DNA from: Mycobacterium branderi
Lineage (GTDB): Bacteria > Actinomycetota > Actinomycetes > Mycobacteriales > Mycobacteriaceae
NCBI RefSeq assembly: GCF_010728725.1
Contig: NZ_AP022607.1
Location: 248,001-312,000 of the forward strand
Direction: 5' to 3'
Length of the DNA: 64,000 nucleotides
Shown one piece after another: positions 33,253-42,150 of the stretch; the first letter of the stretch is position 1; the number at the start of each line of letters is the position of its first letter. The translations under genes were made by a program, and so were the position numbers. The notes beneath the pieces were generated by a model. That model was not told the origin of the DNA, did no database searches, and saw only the letters and a program-made list of their open reading frames with translations.

Positions 33253-34407
33253 TCAGCCCCCGTCAGATCCATTACGACGGGTTGCCAACGTACCGTGGGC
33301 GCCGGGCGCGACGGCGGCGGTCTCGGCGATGAGGTGATCCACGACGTCGAACAGGTCATTGCGCGTGCGCATGGCGCGACGCTGCCTGGCCGCCGAGCTG
33401 CCCTGCGTAAGAGCCTTGCGCGCCAGGCCCTCAACGGCCTGCCAATCCCCGGATGCCTCCAGCTGTGGGCGGAGCATCTGGACCAAGTCGGTAACCACAT
33501 CGCCGGCGGGGCGACTCGCCGGATGTATCAAGTCCACCAGGTCACCTTCCAGTCCTGACCGGACGGCTCGCCACAGCGCGGCACGGCCGAGCGGGGGCAC
33601 CACTATGGCGGCAGGCACTCCGGTGCGTAGTCCCTGGATCTCGCGTTCGACGAGCGCGCGGAATAGCGCCGTGATGAGCACAATGGTGTCGGCGCGTGGA
33701 CAGCTATCGCACACGCGCAGTTCCAAGGTGGGAGTTCGCAGGGCGGGGCGAACGTCGAAATACGACATCCCCGCATCGGTGATCACTCCGGTCGCAATGA
33801 GATTGGAGATCAACGTGTCGTACTCCGCGGCTGACGTGGCCGGAGGCGCTAATCCGGTGGTCGGCCATCGCTGCCATACCAATGTTCGGACGCTGCTGTA
33901 GCCGGTGTCAGATCCGTCGGACCAGAACGGCGAACTCGCGCTCAAGGCAAGCAGAGTGGGAACATAGGCGGCTACCCGACCGGCCACCAGGACAGATTCA
34001 TCACGGTCGTCGATTCCCACGTGTATCTGGGTTCCACAGATCAGTTGTTCGCGTGCCAACAGCTGATAGTCGGCAAGCATCTGCTGATAACGGGAAGTCT
34101 GGGTCACGTGCATCTCGCTGGGCACCGACAACGGAACCGCCCCAGCGGCAACCACGCCCAACCCGAGCGTAGCGGCGGTATCGACGAGGACTCGACGCCG
34201 CTCAGTCAGATCGGCCCGCAGTTCCGCAAGCGTACTGACCACACTGCCGTTGGTCTCCACGACACAGCTCTGCAATTCGGCCACATAACCGTCAGACAGC
34301 AGTCCAAGCAGCTCTGGTGCCCGCGGTGCCAGCCGCCGGGTGGTGAGGTCGACAAGGTGGAACTCTTCCTCTATGCCGACCGTCCGGGGCATCGTGGATA
34401 ATGTCAA
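33253..34407 (-). CDS. Carboxylate-amine ligase / glutamate-cysteine ligase type 2 (YbdK-like)
   Basis: RTVGIEEEFHLVD is the ATP/metal-binding signature of the GCS2 family. VVETNGSVVSTLAELRADL, GTQIHVGI and DVRPALRTPTLELRVCDSCP follow in the usual order. Length (384) matches bacterial YbdK-type proteins and the M. tuberculosis homologue I recall as Rv0433. These enzymes form gamma-glutamyl or other amide bonds with ATP; the true substrate in mycobacteria, which make mycothiol instead of glutathione, is not known. It stands in a run of minus-strand genes with small stress-type proteins. Confidence 0.85.
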   Translation of the reverse strand: MTLSTMPRTVGIEEEFHLVDLTTRRLAPRAPELLGLLSDGYVAELQSCVVETNGSVVSTLAELRADLTERRRVLVDTAATLGLGVVAAGAVPLSVPSEMHVTQTSRYQQMLADYQLLAREQLICGTQIHVGIDDRDESVLVAGRVAAYVPTLLALSASSPFWSDGSDTGYSSVRTLVWQRWPTTGLAPPATSAAEYDTLISNLIATGVITDAGMSYFDVRPALRTPTLELRVCDSCPRADTIVLITALFRALVEREIQGLRTGVPAAIVVPPLGRAALWRAVRSGLEGDLVDLIHPASRPAGDVVTDLVQMLRPQLEASGDWQAVEGLARKALTQGSSAARQRRAMRTRNDLFDVVDHLIAETAAVAPGAHGTLATRRNGSDGG

Positions 34408-34623
34408 TTGTCTTGGCTTTCCTTGTGATCGGCATTCACATGCTCATGGGGCGCATGTCGGAAAGTATCCATCGTGTCCGCTCGGTCCCATTGGGTCGTC
34501 GAGCTGCTCAGGGAGGTTCGGCGACGCGTTGTGGCGGACGCCGTCCCGTTGAGGCAGGCCCCATGCTGGGGTCGCTCAGATGTCGGCTTCTGACCGCGCG
34601 CAGTGCTGAGGTCGGCGGCCTCG

Positions 34624-34809
34624 TCAGCCCACGCCTCGCGCTGTCGAAATCGCGGTGGGTCTCCCTGTTTGACGGATTGGTGGGTGTTGTCGGGCGCCGC
34701 AGGGGCGAACTTTGCGGTGTTTGTTGCCCGCTACCCATGCGAAGATTGCGATGGGCACGGTCGTGGCGAACACGACGAGTACGACGAAAACGGCACTGCT
34801 GGTGGACAT
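34624..34809 (-). CDS. Small single-pass membrane protein
   Basis: The ATG at 34809 has AAGGAG 6 bases upstream. The 61-residue protein has one N-terminal helix (SSAVFVVLVVFATTVPIAIFAWVAG) and a basic, Pro/Arg-rich cytoplasmic tail. It resembles other very short mycobacterial membrane peptides that cluster with CsbD and DUF6131 genes. Function unknown. Confidence 0.6.
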   Translation of the reverse strand: MSTSSAVFVVLVVFATTVPIAIFAWVAGNKHRKVRPCGARQHPPIRQTGRPTAISTARGVG

Positions 34810-34976
34810 ATCGGCTCCTTGCGAGTTGGTGAGGCATGAGTTCTGCACGCAGCGTGGCGGTTTGGTCGGTGCCATCTGCGGCTGTGCAGTCTCGAAGTGG
34901 TAGTGCTCGACTGTCGGGTCACGGGGCCGATCGTGGCCGTCGACTCGATGCCGTCGGCCACCGACCCACGGGCCGG

Positions 34977-35156
34977 TCAGTAGTAGTGACGCCGGCCGCC
35001 GATGGCGTGACCGGTGCGCCCCATCAGCATGAGTAGCAGGCCCACGACCAGCAGGATGACCCCGATGACCAGGACAACATGGGCGAACGCGAATGTGGGG
35101 GCAAGGCTCGGGAGGAGCAGCCCCAAAACAATAAGGACAATTCCGAAGATGATCAT
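34977..35156 (-). CDS. DUF6131-like two-helix membrane peptide
   Basis: ATG 35156 to TGA 34977-34979 encodes 59 residues with two hydrophobic helices (IIFGIVLIVLGLLLPSLAP and HVVLVIGVILLVVGLLLML) and the C-terminus GRTGHAIGGRRHYY. This pattern is the one I know as DUF6131 in mycobacteria. TTAGG lies 6-10 bases upstream of the start. It is located between the carboxylate-amine ligase and CsbD genes, a typical stress-associated neighbourhood. Confidence 0.75.
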   Translation of the reverse strand: MIIFGIVLIVLGLLLPSLAPTFAFAHVVLVIGVILLVVGLLLMLMGRTGHAIGGRRHYY

Positions 35157-35205
35157 GATAGTTACCTAAGTCTCGTGGAGATGATCGGGGCGGATGTGCC
35201 CGGGA

Positions 35206-35379
35206 TCAGTGTTTGAAAGCGTCATTGAGCTTGTCGCCTGCCTGTTTGGCGTTGCCTTTGACATGGCCGGCGCGTCCCTCGGCCCGCATGCCGGTGTTGC
35301 CGGTGGCGCGGCCGAAGACCTTCTTCGCGCTGCCCTTGGCGGCTTCGAACTTGTGGGCAATCTTTGCAGCCACTCTCAT
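35206..35379 (-). CDS. CsbD family stress protein
   Basis: The ATG at 35379 has AAGGAG 6 bases upstream. The 57-residue protein is the CsbD pattern: a Lys/Ala-rich helix KFEAAKGSAKKVFGRATGN followed by AEGRAGHVKGNAKQAGDKLNDAF. CsbD proteins are small, soluble and induced by general stress. The ATG overlaps the TGA of the upstream minus-strand frame (35376-35720). Confidence 0.85.
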   Translation of the reverse strand: MRVAAKIAHKFEAAKGSAKKVFGRATGNTGMRAEGRAGHVKGNAKQAGDKLNDAFKH

Positions 35380-35720
35380 TGCGGACTCCTTGGGTTCTCG
35401 GTGTTCATAACCCGCGAACGCGGGATGAAGACATGGGCGAGACTGGTTGCCGGGCGAGCCAGCGACATCTCCAGATCGTGGCGGGCGGCTCGCCCTGTCC
35501 CGCGGAACGCCGTACACCGGCTGGCTGCACGCTCAAGCCGAGCGTCGAAATGCGCCAACGAAGACCCCGAGGACGGAGGGGTGCGCGTCGGCGCGGTGAT
35601 GTCATCGCCGAATGCGGCGCCATTCGCGGCCGATAGGCCAGCGAGCCCGTGTTGGTCAGCACCCCGGTGAACCCCACGACCACCGGCGAGCAAGGCAACC
35701 GGTCCAACGATGTCGATCAT
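35376..35720 (-). pseudogene. Possible frameshifted small gene ahead of csbD
   Basis: The frame from ATG 35720 starts plausibly (MIDIVGPVALLAG), then becomes irregular. The next frame over continues with a membrane-like VVVGFTGVLTNTGSLAY. A small membrane peptide broken by a one-base shift explains this. It overlaps csbD by ATGA, but that may be chance. Confidence 0.3.
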
Positions 35721-35844
35721 GGCGGCGCCTCTACTGATGCTTAGAAGTCCAGTACACGCCACATCGTCGAGCTTGTCAACGGTGTATATCTACGGCATAG
35801 ACATACTGTGTCAACAGCCTGGAGGTGACTCGGCATTGCGATGT

Positions 35845-35861
35845 CTACAGTGTAGGCCTAC
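35845..35861. promoter_or_regulatory. Palindromic operator candidate of the TetR gene
   Basis: CTACA-G-TGTAG (35845-35855) overlaps the perfect palindrome GTAGGCCTAC (35852-35861), 46 bases before the TetR start. Related words (TATCTACGGCATAGACATA) occur about 60 bases upstream. This is a typical place for an autoregulatory TetR site. Confidence 0.5.
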
Positions 35862-35906
35862 GGTGGAGATCAACACTGGAGATACGCCCGGAAGGCGGCA
35901 GCATCC

Positions 35907-36680
35907 ATGACCCAACCACCAGCAGGCCTTGCAAGTTCCGCGCCCGAATCCCGCAACAACGAGGCCGACGGTGAGAGCAGGCCGATCACCCGTGCGGCGG
36001 TCCTGGCCAGCGCCCTGGAGATCATTGACCGCGACGGCGTCGACGGGCTCTCGATGCGGCGGCTCGGCGAGGCCGTCGGGCGCGACCCGATGGCACTGTA
36101 TCGGCATGTGCCGAACAAGGCCGCGGTGCTCGACGGCGTCGTCGAGATGGTCTTCGAACGGCTTTCGCTGGACACCACAACGCCGGACTGGGCCGCTGCA
36201 CTACGCAAGCTCGGCCACGAATTCCGAGATCTGGCACGTGCGCACCCCAACGTGGTGCCGTTGTTGGTCACCCGGCCGCTGGCCACACCGCTTGGGATGC
36301 GCCCACCGGGAATCCTGCGGCATCTCGAAGAGGTTCTGACCCTGCTCATCGGGGCCGGGTTCACCGGGGAGGACGCGTTGCACGTCTACCGGGCGTTGTT
36401 CGGGTTCCTGTACGGGCACGTACTTACCGAACTGCAGGAAATCGTCGAGCGGCCGGAGGAAACCGACCACGTCTTGCGGCTGGGTCTACACCGGCTTCCG
36501 ATCGACCAGTTTGGGCACCTACGCGAACTCGCACCGGTCTGGGCTTCCTACGACCCACTGGCTGAACTCGACCGCGGACTCGACATTCTGCTCAGCGGAC
36601 TGGCCGTGCGCCTCACGATCCCCGGCGCCGCTCCCGCGGACACCACCGAGCCTCAACAAGGCGACCACGAACGGACGTGA
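35907..36680 (+). CDS. TetR/AcrR family regulator
   Basis: The N-terminal domain (about residues 25-80) has the TetR helix-turn-helix: ITRAAVLASALEIIDRDGVDGLSMRRLGEAVGRDPMALYRHVPNKAAVLDGV. The C-terminal helical ligand-binding domain (GLHRLPIDQFGHLRELAP) is of the TetR_C type. A GGAAGGCGG site precedes the ATG. The fatty acid desaturase gene begins 55 bases downstream on the same strand, so the regulator probably controls it together with itself in response to a lipid or other hydrophobic ligand. Confidence 0.88.
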   Translation: MTQPPAGLASSAPESRNNEADGESRPITRAAVLASALEIIDRDGVDGLSMRRLGEAVGRDPMALYRHVPNKAAVLDGVVEMVFERLSLDTTTPDWAAALRKLGHEFRDLARAHPNVVPLLVTRPLATPLGMRPPGILRHLEEVLTLLIGAGFTGEDALHVYRALFGFLYGHVLTELQEIVERPEETDHVLRLGLHRLPIDQFGHLRELAPVWASYDPLAELDRGLDILLSGLAVRLTIPGAAPADTTEPQQGDHERT

Positions 36681-36735
36681 CCTCGATGACACGCAGCAAG
36701 CTTTCCAAACTCACCGTCGTTCTGTGCGAATAGGT

Positions 36736-37923
36736 ATGACCCCCAAACTATTTGCAGACTTGGGCAAGACGACGATGGCGATAACAGACGCAGCCGAATA
36801 CGCTCACCTGCGGGAGGTGGACCTCGAGGCGCTTGGTGTCGCACTGGAGGCAATCCGTCGCGACATCGAGAATTCGCGCGGTGAACAAGATCGGACATAC
36901 ATTCAGCGGGCCATCGCGTTTCAGCGCGGCCTCGACCTCGCGGCACGGCTTGTGATCGCCGCCAGCCGAAGCGGGCCCGGCTGGGCACTGGGAACCGCCG
37001 CGCTGGCCACCGCGAAGAGCATCGAGAACATGGAGCTCGGTCACAACATCTGCCACGGTCAATGGGATTGGATGAACGACCCGGAAATCCACTCCAGCAC
37101 CTGGGAGTGGGACATGGTCGGCGTCTCCTCACAGTGGCGCTATGCCCACAACTACCGCCACCACGTGTTTACGAACGTCATCGGCGAGGACGACGACCTC
37201 GGATACGGCATCATGCGGGTCACCCGTGATCAGCAGTGGCGGTGCAGCAATCTATTGCAGCCGCTACGAAGCGTATTGCTGGCCATCATGTTCGAGTGGG
37301 GCATCGCGCTGCAGGGTTGGGAGTCGCAGCAGAAGCGCGCCGCCAAGTCCGCGCTCACCCGAGCCTTGGTGCAGAAAGTGGCGTGCCAGGCCGGCAAGGA
37401 CTATCTGATCTTTCCCGCGCTGAGTCTTCGACGATGGCGCCGCACGCTCACCGCGAACGCGGCCGCCAACCTGCTGCGAAATGTGTGGGCCTACGTGGTG
37501 ATCTGCTGCGGACACCTCGGCGAGGACACACAGAAGTTCGCGCCCGACGCACTGAACGATGAGTCCAAATCCGAATGGTATCTGCGACAAATGCTTGGCA
37601 CTGCGAACTTCCGCGCCGGGCCGGTGTTGGCATTCCTCAGCGGAAACCTCTGCTACCAGATTGAGCATCACCTCTTTCCGGATCTCCCGAGCAACCGCTA
37701 CGCGCAGATCGCACCACAAGTGCGGTCCATATGCGCACGCTTCGACCTGCCGTACACGACCGGTCCGCTCGCACGCCAATACCTAGGGACCGTGCGCACC
37801 ATCTTCAAGCTCGCACTCCCGGATCGGCTTCCCGCCCCCGATGCTGACGGAATGGACGCCCACAAACCTGACCACCTCGATGACGCACACCAGACAATGA
37901 AGGTCGGATCCACCGCTATTTAG
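36736..37923 (+). CDS. Membrane fatty acid desaturase
   Basis: All three histidine boxes are present: ELGHNICHGQWDW, RYAHNYRHHVFTN and QIEHHLFPDLPSNRY. They bind the di-iron centre that inserts a double bond in an acyl chain. The ATG at 36736 gives 395 residues. Hydrophobic segments around residues 70-92 and 175-188, plus those between boxes two and three, fit the usual membrane core. It resembles acyl-CoA desaturases of the DesA3/linoleoyl-CoA type. It follows a TetR gene, as mycobacterial desaturases often do. The substrate chain and position of desaturation cannot be read from sequence. Confidence 0.87.
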   Translation: MTPKLFADLGKTTMAITDAAEYAHLREVDLEALGVALEAIRRDIENSRGEQDRTYIQRAIAFQRGLDLAARLVIAASRSGPGWALGTAALATAKSIENMELGHNICHGQWDWMNDPEIHSSTWEWDMVGVSSQWRYAHNYRHHVFTNVIGEDDDLGYGIMRVTRDQQWRCSNLLQPLRSVLLAIMFEWGIALQGWESQQKRAAKSALTRALVQKVACQAGKDYLIFPALSLRRWRRTLTANAAANLLRNVWAYVVICCGHLGEDTQKFAPDALNDESKSEWYLRQMLGTANFRAGPVLAFLSGNLCYQIEHHLFPDLPSNRYAQIAPQVRSICARFDLPYTTGPLARQYLGTVRTIFKLALPDRLPAPDADGMDAHKPDHLDDAHQTMKVGSTAI

Positions 37924-38123
37924 ACAGTCCCAGCCTCTCGGATTCGGGTGCGTACTGATGTTCCCGCTCGTCGAGGTGATGCGGCAGGGCTGTTTCGAGG
38001 AACGCCGTTTGATGACACGGCCTAGTCTGGGTCTCAGGTTCATGTGGACGTGGCCAAGCTCGGAGGCAGGCAGCGCAGCAGGCCCGGCGCACTCGAAGTC
38101 GGCCCGATCCCAGGAGGGCACAA

Positions 38124-38648
38124 ATGTTTACATTCCTCAAACCCATCGCGGGTTTCCGCGTGACGTTTTCGGCGATGTTCAAGAAGCCAGTCACTGAGGG
38201 GTATCCGGAGAAGCCGGGCCCGGTGGCGCCGCGCTACCACGGCCGCCATCAGCTCAACCGATGGCCCGACGGGTTGGAGAAGTGCATCGGGTGTGAGCTG
38301 TGCGCGTGGGCCTGCCCGGCCGACGCGATTTTCGTGGAGGGCGCCGATAACACCGAGGCCGAACGTTTTTCGCCGGGCGAGCGCTACGGGCGGGTGTATC
38401 AGATCAATTACCTGCGCTGCATCGGCTGCGGGTTCTGCATCGAGGCTTGCCCGACGCGGGCCCTGACGATGATCAACGACTACGAAATGGCCGACGACAA
38501 CCGCGCCGACCTGATCTACGGCAAGGACCAGCTGCTGGCGCCACTGCAGCCCGGTATGGCGGCCCCGCCGCACCCGATGGCGCCTGGCAGCACCGAACGC
38601 GACTACTACCTCGACAACATCGCCGCGGCGAACAGGGAAGCCCGGTGA
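38124..38648 (+). CDS. nuoI: Orphan NADH-quinone oxidoreductase subunit I (NuoI)
   Basis: The two 4Fe-4S motifs [12 protein letters not shown] and [12 protein letters not shown], plus the N-terminal [25 protein letters not shown] and the C-terminal LLAPLQPG, are those of complex I subunit NuoI. The ATG has GGAGGG 5 bases upstream. At 174 residues it is full-length, somewhat shorter at the C-terminus than chromosomal mycobacterial NuoI as I recall it. No other nuo gene is intact here, so it cannot make a complex alone. It is either a relic of a transferred operon or a spare subunit. Confidence 0.9.
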   Translation: MFTFLKPIAGFRVTFSAMFKKPVTEGYPEKPGPVAPRYHGRHQLNRWPDGLEKCIGCELCAWACPADAIFVEGADNTEAERFSPGERYGRVYQINYLRCIGCGFCIEACPTRALTMINDYEMADDNRADLIYGKDQLLAPLQPGMAAPPHPMAPGSTERDYYLDNIAAANREAR

Positions 38649-38830
38649 CCACGTCGTTGACCGCGGACACGCGGACCCGTACCTCCGCCAAACGAAGTGA
38701 TGCTGTTGGCGTCGGGCGTTGCGCTCTGTTGGCCGTCGCTGAGTATGCAGATGATGCCGTCACTGTCGGTGCGGACGTGATATCGGGAGTTGGTCTGCAA
38801 AGTGACGGGTTGGTCGGCGCGGCGACGTGA
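38645..38830 (+). pseudogene. Possible remnant of a gene that followed nuoI
   Basis: A GTG overlaps the nuoI stop (GTGA), as expected for the next gene of a nuo operon. The first residues ([17 protein letters not shown]) might derive from the start of NuoJ, but no membrane helices follow and the frame ends at 38830. This is a weak inference: the break would mark where the transferred nuo segment ends. Confidence 0.25.
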
Positions 38831-38988
38831 TGGTCGTCGTGGTGACGGGCGCCGGCGGGGTGCCGAACGGCGCTCCCGATGGCTCGCGGGGGCCATGATG
38901 AGGCTCAGGCCGGTGGCGACAAGAGGCGACCTCGGGTGTAGGCCCGATCAGGGTCCAGGGCGGGTCGTCGATGCCCTACCGGTGGCGT

Positions 38989-39493
38989 TCACAGTAGGCG
39001 GCTGCCGACAGGATCGACAACGCGTGATGCAGCAGGTTGCGGTGTTGCGCAGCGAACATCAGGGTCCAGTTCCAGTGGCTGTCGGGTGGCGCCTTGGTAG
39101 ATGCGTTCCAGGTGTGCCGCTGGTAGGCGCCGCAGCCAGCGCCGCACCGTGGACACGGGCCGATCGACGGCGACCGCGATGCGCCGGGTGTCGAAGTCCA
39201 TTTGGCTTGTGCAGCAATGCTGTTCCGATCGCCGCGGTGGTGTCGGCGTGACGTGGTTGCAGGGCTGCGGGTATCACGCTATGCGTTGATGAGCACGATC
39301 GCATCGGGTGCGAGGGGGTCGCACCGTCACCGTGGTGCTGTCGCGGTCGCGCACGGTGCGCCGCCGGCCCGTATCCCCAGGCGACCAGCTGGCCGGGGCG
39401 GCAGCGCGGGCAGCGTAGTTCGCCGTCGGCGAGTAGGTGCTCGGCGAGTTCGGCGGTGCGGGCAACGATCACCGTGCAGCCAGTCCATGACAC
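38989..39493 (-). pseudogene. Frameshifted Cys-rich/helix-turn-helix protein (DUF6431-like transposon gene)
   Basis: Read on the minus strand, three frames in turn give a coherent protein. First comes VIVARTAELAEHLLADGELRCPRC...GQLVAWGYGPA, then STHSVIPAALQPRHADTTAAIGTALL, then DTRRIAVAVDRPVSTVRRWLRR, a helix-turn-helix. The order of zinc ribbon, CxxC-less beta part and HTH is that of DUF6431 proteins that accompany transposases. At least two one-base shifts disrupt it. A further piece at 38606-38860 on the same strand (VTLQTNSRYHVRTDSDGIIC) may belong to another decayed gene. Confidence 0.6.
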
Positions 39494-39643
39494 ATCAGCC
39501 TTGCCTATCGCCCGCGGGCGGGTACAGGGGTCAGTTCGTGTTGGACGACACCAGATTTGGATCAGCCGCCGTCACTGCCGCCGACGACCAGACGAATCTC
39601 CACTGCGCCGAGACCGAATCGGCAAGTTGGTGGCGCCGCCGGA

Positions 39644-39729
39644 CAGCCGGGCCGATCGTGGGCACAGTGATGATGCAGACGACGGTCAGCCGGGCCGATC
39701 GTGGGCACAGTGATGATGCAGACGACGGT
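39644..39729. repeat. Perfect 43-bp tandem duplication
   Basis: The 43-base unit beginning CAGCCGGGCCGATCGTGGGC occurs twice end to end (39644-39686 and 39687-39729), followed by the first bases of a third. It lies between decayed genes and looks like a recent slippage or VNTR-type event. Confidence 0.9.
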
Positions 39730-39818
39730 CAGCCCCGACATCGGTTATCGGCAAGACAAATGATAAATATCCCGCCGTGGTCGTCACACACAGGGACGGT
39801 CAACAATCGTGTCGGAGC

Positions 39819-40130
39819 TCACCGTCTCGGATCGCCACGATTGAGCGGACAGCAGCTGTCCGAACGTGTCCGCGAAGTCGCGGGAACCCAGGTCGAAATC
39901 GATATGGCTGGCCGACAATGCCATCCCCAGCAGCGCTGCCAACAGCATCTCCACAATCGTGGCAGGCTCGGTTTCGAGGACAGCTCACCGGTGTCGAGGG
40001 CATCGGTGAGCGCCCACGACAAGAACCGTCTGCGGCCGGCCACCAGGCCGTGCTCGGCGGCGACGAGTTCGGGGTGGCGCCGCGACTCGAGCGCCGAGGT
40101 CACAAGGAACGCCGCCCCGGACCGATCCTC
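39819..40130 (-). pseudogene. C-terminal fragment of a TetR-type regulator
   Basis: The minus strand encodes VTSALESRRHPELVAAEHGLVAGRRRFLSWALTDALDTGELSS, a helical segment typical of TetR ligand-binding domains. One frame over it continues TIVEMLLAALLGMALSASHIDFDL and FADTFGQLLSAQ. A frameshift near 39975 separates them, and no DNA-binding domain is found upstream. It is a decayed regulator at the right end of the inserted block. Confidence 0.5.
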
Positions 40131-40353
40131 GGACCGCGGGTGCCGCTACACACGCTCCACGCTCAGCTGTCGCGGATCCACGCCTTCAGGTAACCCGGCT
40201 GCCGAACGGTGCTCTGAATCCGTTGTGCAACAAGAACATCGATGGCCATAACCGCACGCCCCACCGTTAGCAGGTTGTACACGAAGGGCGGAGTCCGCCG
40301 ACACGGCCATGCCAGTACCGGGATATCTGCCCGAACGCGCTATTCGGACGATT

Positions 40354-40551
40354 TCAATAACGCCAGTTACCAATTACCACCGCGGCGGCGGCCGCGAGCT
40401 TCACCATTCCGCTCGGCGCGTTCAAGATTGCATGCGCCACATTGCCCGCCACCGAGACACCCGCCGCCAGGATCAGCCACGCCCAGAAAAAGCGCGCCGC
40501 ACCACGTGTCGTGGCGTCGATCCCCCGCGTGCCGTCGGTCGCCGTGCTCAT
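40354..40551 (-). pseudogene. 5' part of the interrupted DUF2637 gene
   Basis: The ATG at 40551 has AAGGAG just upstream. The sequence encodes a polar N-terminus and the first DUF2637 transmembrane helices (ARFFWAWLILAAGVSVAGNVAHA, then MVKLAAAAA). After codon 57 (GCG at 40381-40383) the homology stops and a foreign tail of 8 residues follows. The continuation, starting TGG-TTC-CCG, is at 25786 in the same orientation. Confidence 0.8.
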
Positions 40552-40923
40552 CAGTCTCCTTCCCGCCTGCCGAATTCGCCTGCTGCAATACCGATCTGCA
40601 CAGCCGGCCACTGCCATCGACCCGCGGCCCGTTAGCGCACCACACCCACACGAGCGGCCTTTCCTCAGCGTATTCACCCGCCCGGGATGCTTTGTGCACA
40701 AAATTGTCGTGCGCGCCGCCACGCCCGACCCGCGCCGAGCTGGTCGGTGTAGCCAATCAAGACCGTGGCACACCGGCGCCAAACGGTGAACAACGAGGGC
40801 GGGCGAAACAAGCGCTCTCACAACATCAACAAGCGGCGGACCGCCGAAATCGCCTGCGGCACTGAGACCTCAGCACTGCCAGACCCGGGCAGACTACGCC
40901 GCCGGAGGTATATCTGGAACGAC

Positions 40924-42150
40924 TTACAATCCCAGGGCGGCCGCCCACCTGTCGTTGATGGCAACCAGCTCATCTATGCCTACATGTTCGCCCACCGGTC
41001 GCGGGGATGTCACGGTCGATCGGGTCGGCGGTGCGTGCGTGTCTGTGCGCGGCGCCGCCCGGCGCTGGACCCCGGCCTGGACACCGTCGCCGGTGCTGTC
41101 GGTGACCGGCGTCGCCGACGGCGCATTCTTGCGGTCCGCGTGCAGCCGGGCGTAAACCGTGCGAGCGATGCGCCGTTTGACCCTCTGCATCGCTGCACCG
41201 TGGGTGTCGTGCTCATCATCGCGCCGCCGTCGGTAATACGGTTCCGCCGGCCCGCCCTTTTTGATTTGGATCATGCCTATCTGATGCAGTGCGGCGTTGA
41301 GCGCTCTGTTGCCTGACTTATAGGACCGCAGCCGACGGGGGCCCGACCCGGACCAATGTGGGCTCGGTGCCAGACCACAATAGGCGGCGAATGCCGCCTC
41401 GCTCTTAAACCTGTTGAGGTCCGCCGCTTCTCCGATGATGCGGGCTGCCATCAGCGTGCTGCATCCATATAAGGCGATCAGTGACGGCGCCGTTTCCCGG
41501 ATCGTCGCGGCCAGCCGCCGCTCGAGGGCGTTGATAGTCGGGGTCACGGCGATGATATCGGCCAGTTCGTCGCGGGCAATCTCGGCCACCAGTCCGGGCT
41601 GGTTGTCCAGCCACTGTGCCAGCGCGTCTTGCTGCGTGCGCCAAATCAACGCCCCCCGACGAAGTCGATGTGTTGGATCGAGTTCGTGTACCCGCCACAA
41701 AAGCCGCTGGATCATCCCGGTTCGGTAGTGCACGAGGTCGTCTCGTCGATCGGCGAGCAACCGTAGCTCACGCGACAACGGATCATGGGTGGCGACCGGA
41801 AGGTCGGGTTCCTGCAGCGCGGCGCGGGCCACCGCCAAAGCATCGATGGGATCAGATTTTCCGAAAGTGCGCGCCGACTTGCGGGTTCCGGCCATCAACT
41901 TCGTCGGCACCCGGATCACGCGTTGGCCACCGGCGGTCATCAGGTCCCGTTCCAGGCGGGCGGTCATGGCGCGAACATCCTCGACAGCCCACACGACATC
42001 GGTGCCAAAGTTGGTGTGCGCCCAGCGCATGGCGGCAAGGTGGCCTGCGGTCGTCGCATCGACAGTCTTCTCGCCAAGCTTGCGGCCACGATGGTCTATG
42101 GCGACCATCGTGTGGGTGCGTTTGTGCGCGTCGATCCCAATGACGATCAC
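40924..42150 (-). CDS. IS110-family transposase
   Basis: The N-terminal DEDD (RuvC-like) domain is visible: VIGIDAHKRTHTMVAID, AVEDV and KSDPIDALAVARAAL carry the acidic residues. The C-terminal Transposase_20 domain follows, with ALYGCSTLMAARIIGEAADLNRF and SGSGPRRLRSYKSGNRALNAAL carrying the serine and the GN signature. At 408 residues it is normal size and looks intact. IS110 elements have no terminal inverted repeats and use a bridge RNA transcribed from a non-coding end to choose target and donor. The GTG start is at 42150. Confidence 0.92.
   Translation of the reverse strand: MIVIGIDAHKRTHTMVAIDHRGRKLGEKTVDATTAGHLAAMRWAHTNFGTDVVWAVEDVRAMTARLERDLMTAGGQRVIRVPTKLMAGTRKSARTFGKSDPIDALAVARAALQEPDLPVATHDPLSRELRLLADRRDDLVHYRTGMIQRLLWRVHELDPTHRLRRGALIWRTQQDALAQWLDNQPGLVAEIARDELADIIAVTPTINALERRLAATIRETAPSLIALYGCSTLMAARIIGEAADLNRFKSEAAFAAYCGLAPSPHWSGSGPRRLRSYKSGNRALNAALHQIGMIQIKKGGPAEPYYRRRRDDEHDTHGAAMQRVKRRIARTVYARLHADRKNAPSATPVTDSTGDGVQAGVQRRAAPRTDTHAPPTRSTVTSPRPVGEHVGIDELVAINDRWAAALGL

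Larger units (their letters stand above)
25792..40380. mobile_element. 14.6-kb insertion splitting the DUF2637 gene, flanked by CGCGG
   Basis: CGCGG occurs at 25787-25791 and 40381-40385. Removing 25792-40380 with one copy joins the two DUF2637 parts in one frame: codons GCC-GCG run directly into TGG-TTC-CCG, giving a continuous 287-residue protein. The recombinase module starts 151 bases inside the left end, and a TGCATC-A-GATGCA inverted repeat (25795-25807) sits at that end with a similar motif at 25905-25917. The block carries stress and lipid genes plus several decayed genes. Tyrosine recombinases exchange at a short shared core, which fits the 5-bp identity. Later secondary insertions are possible. 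Confidence 0.65.
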
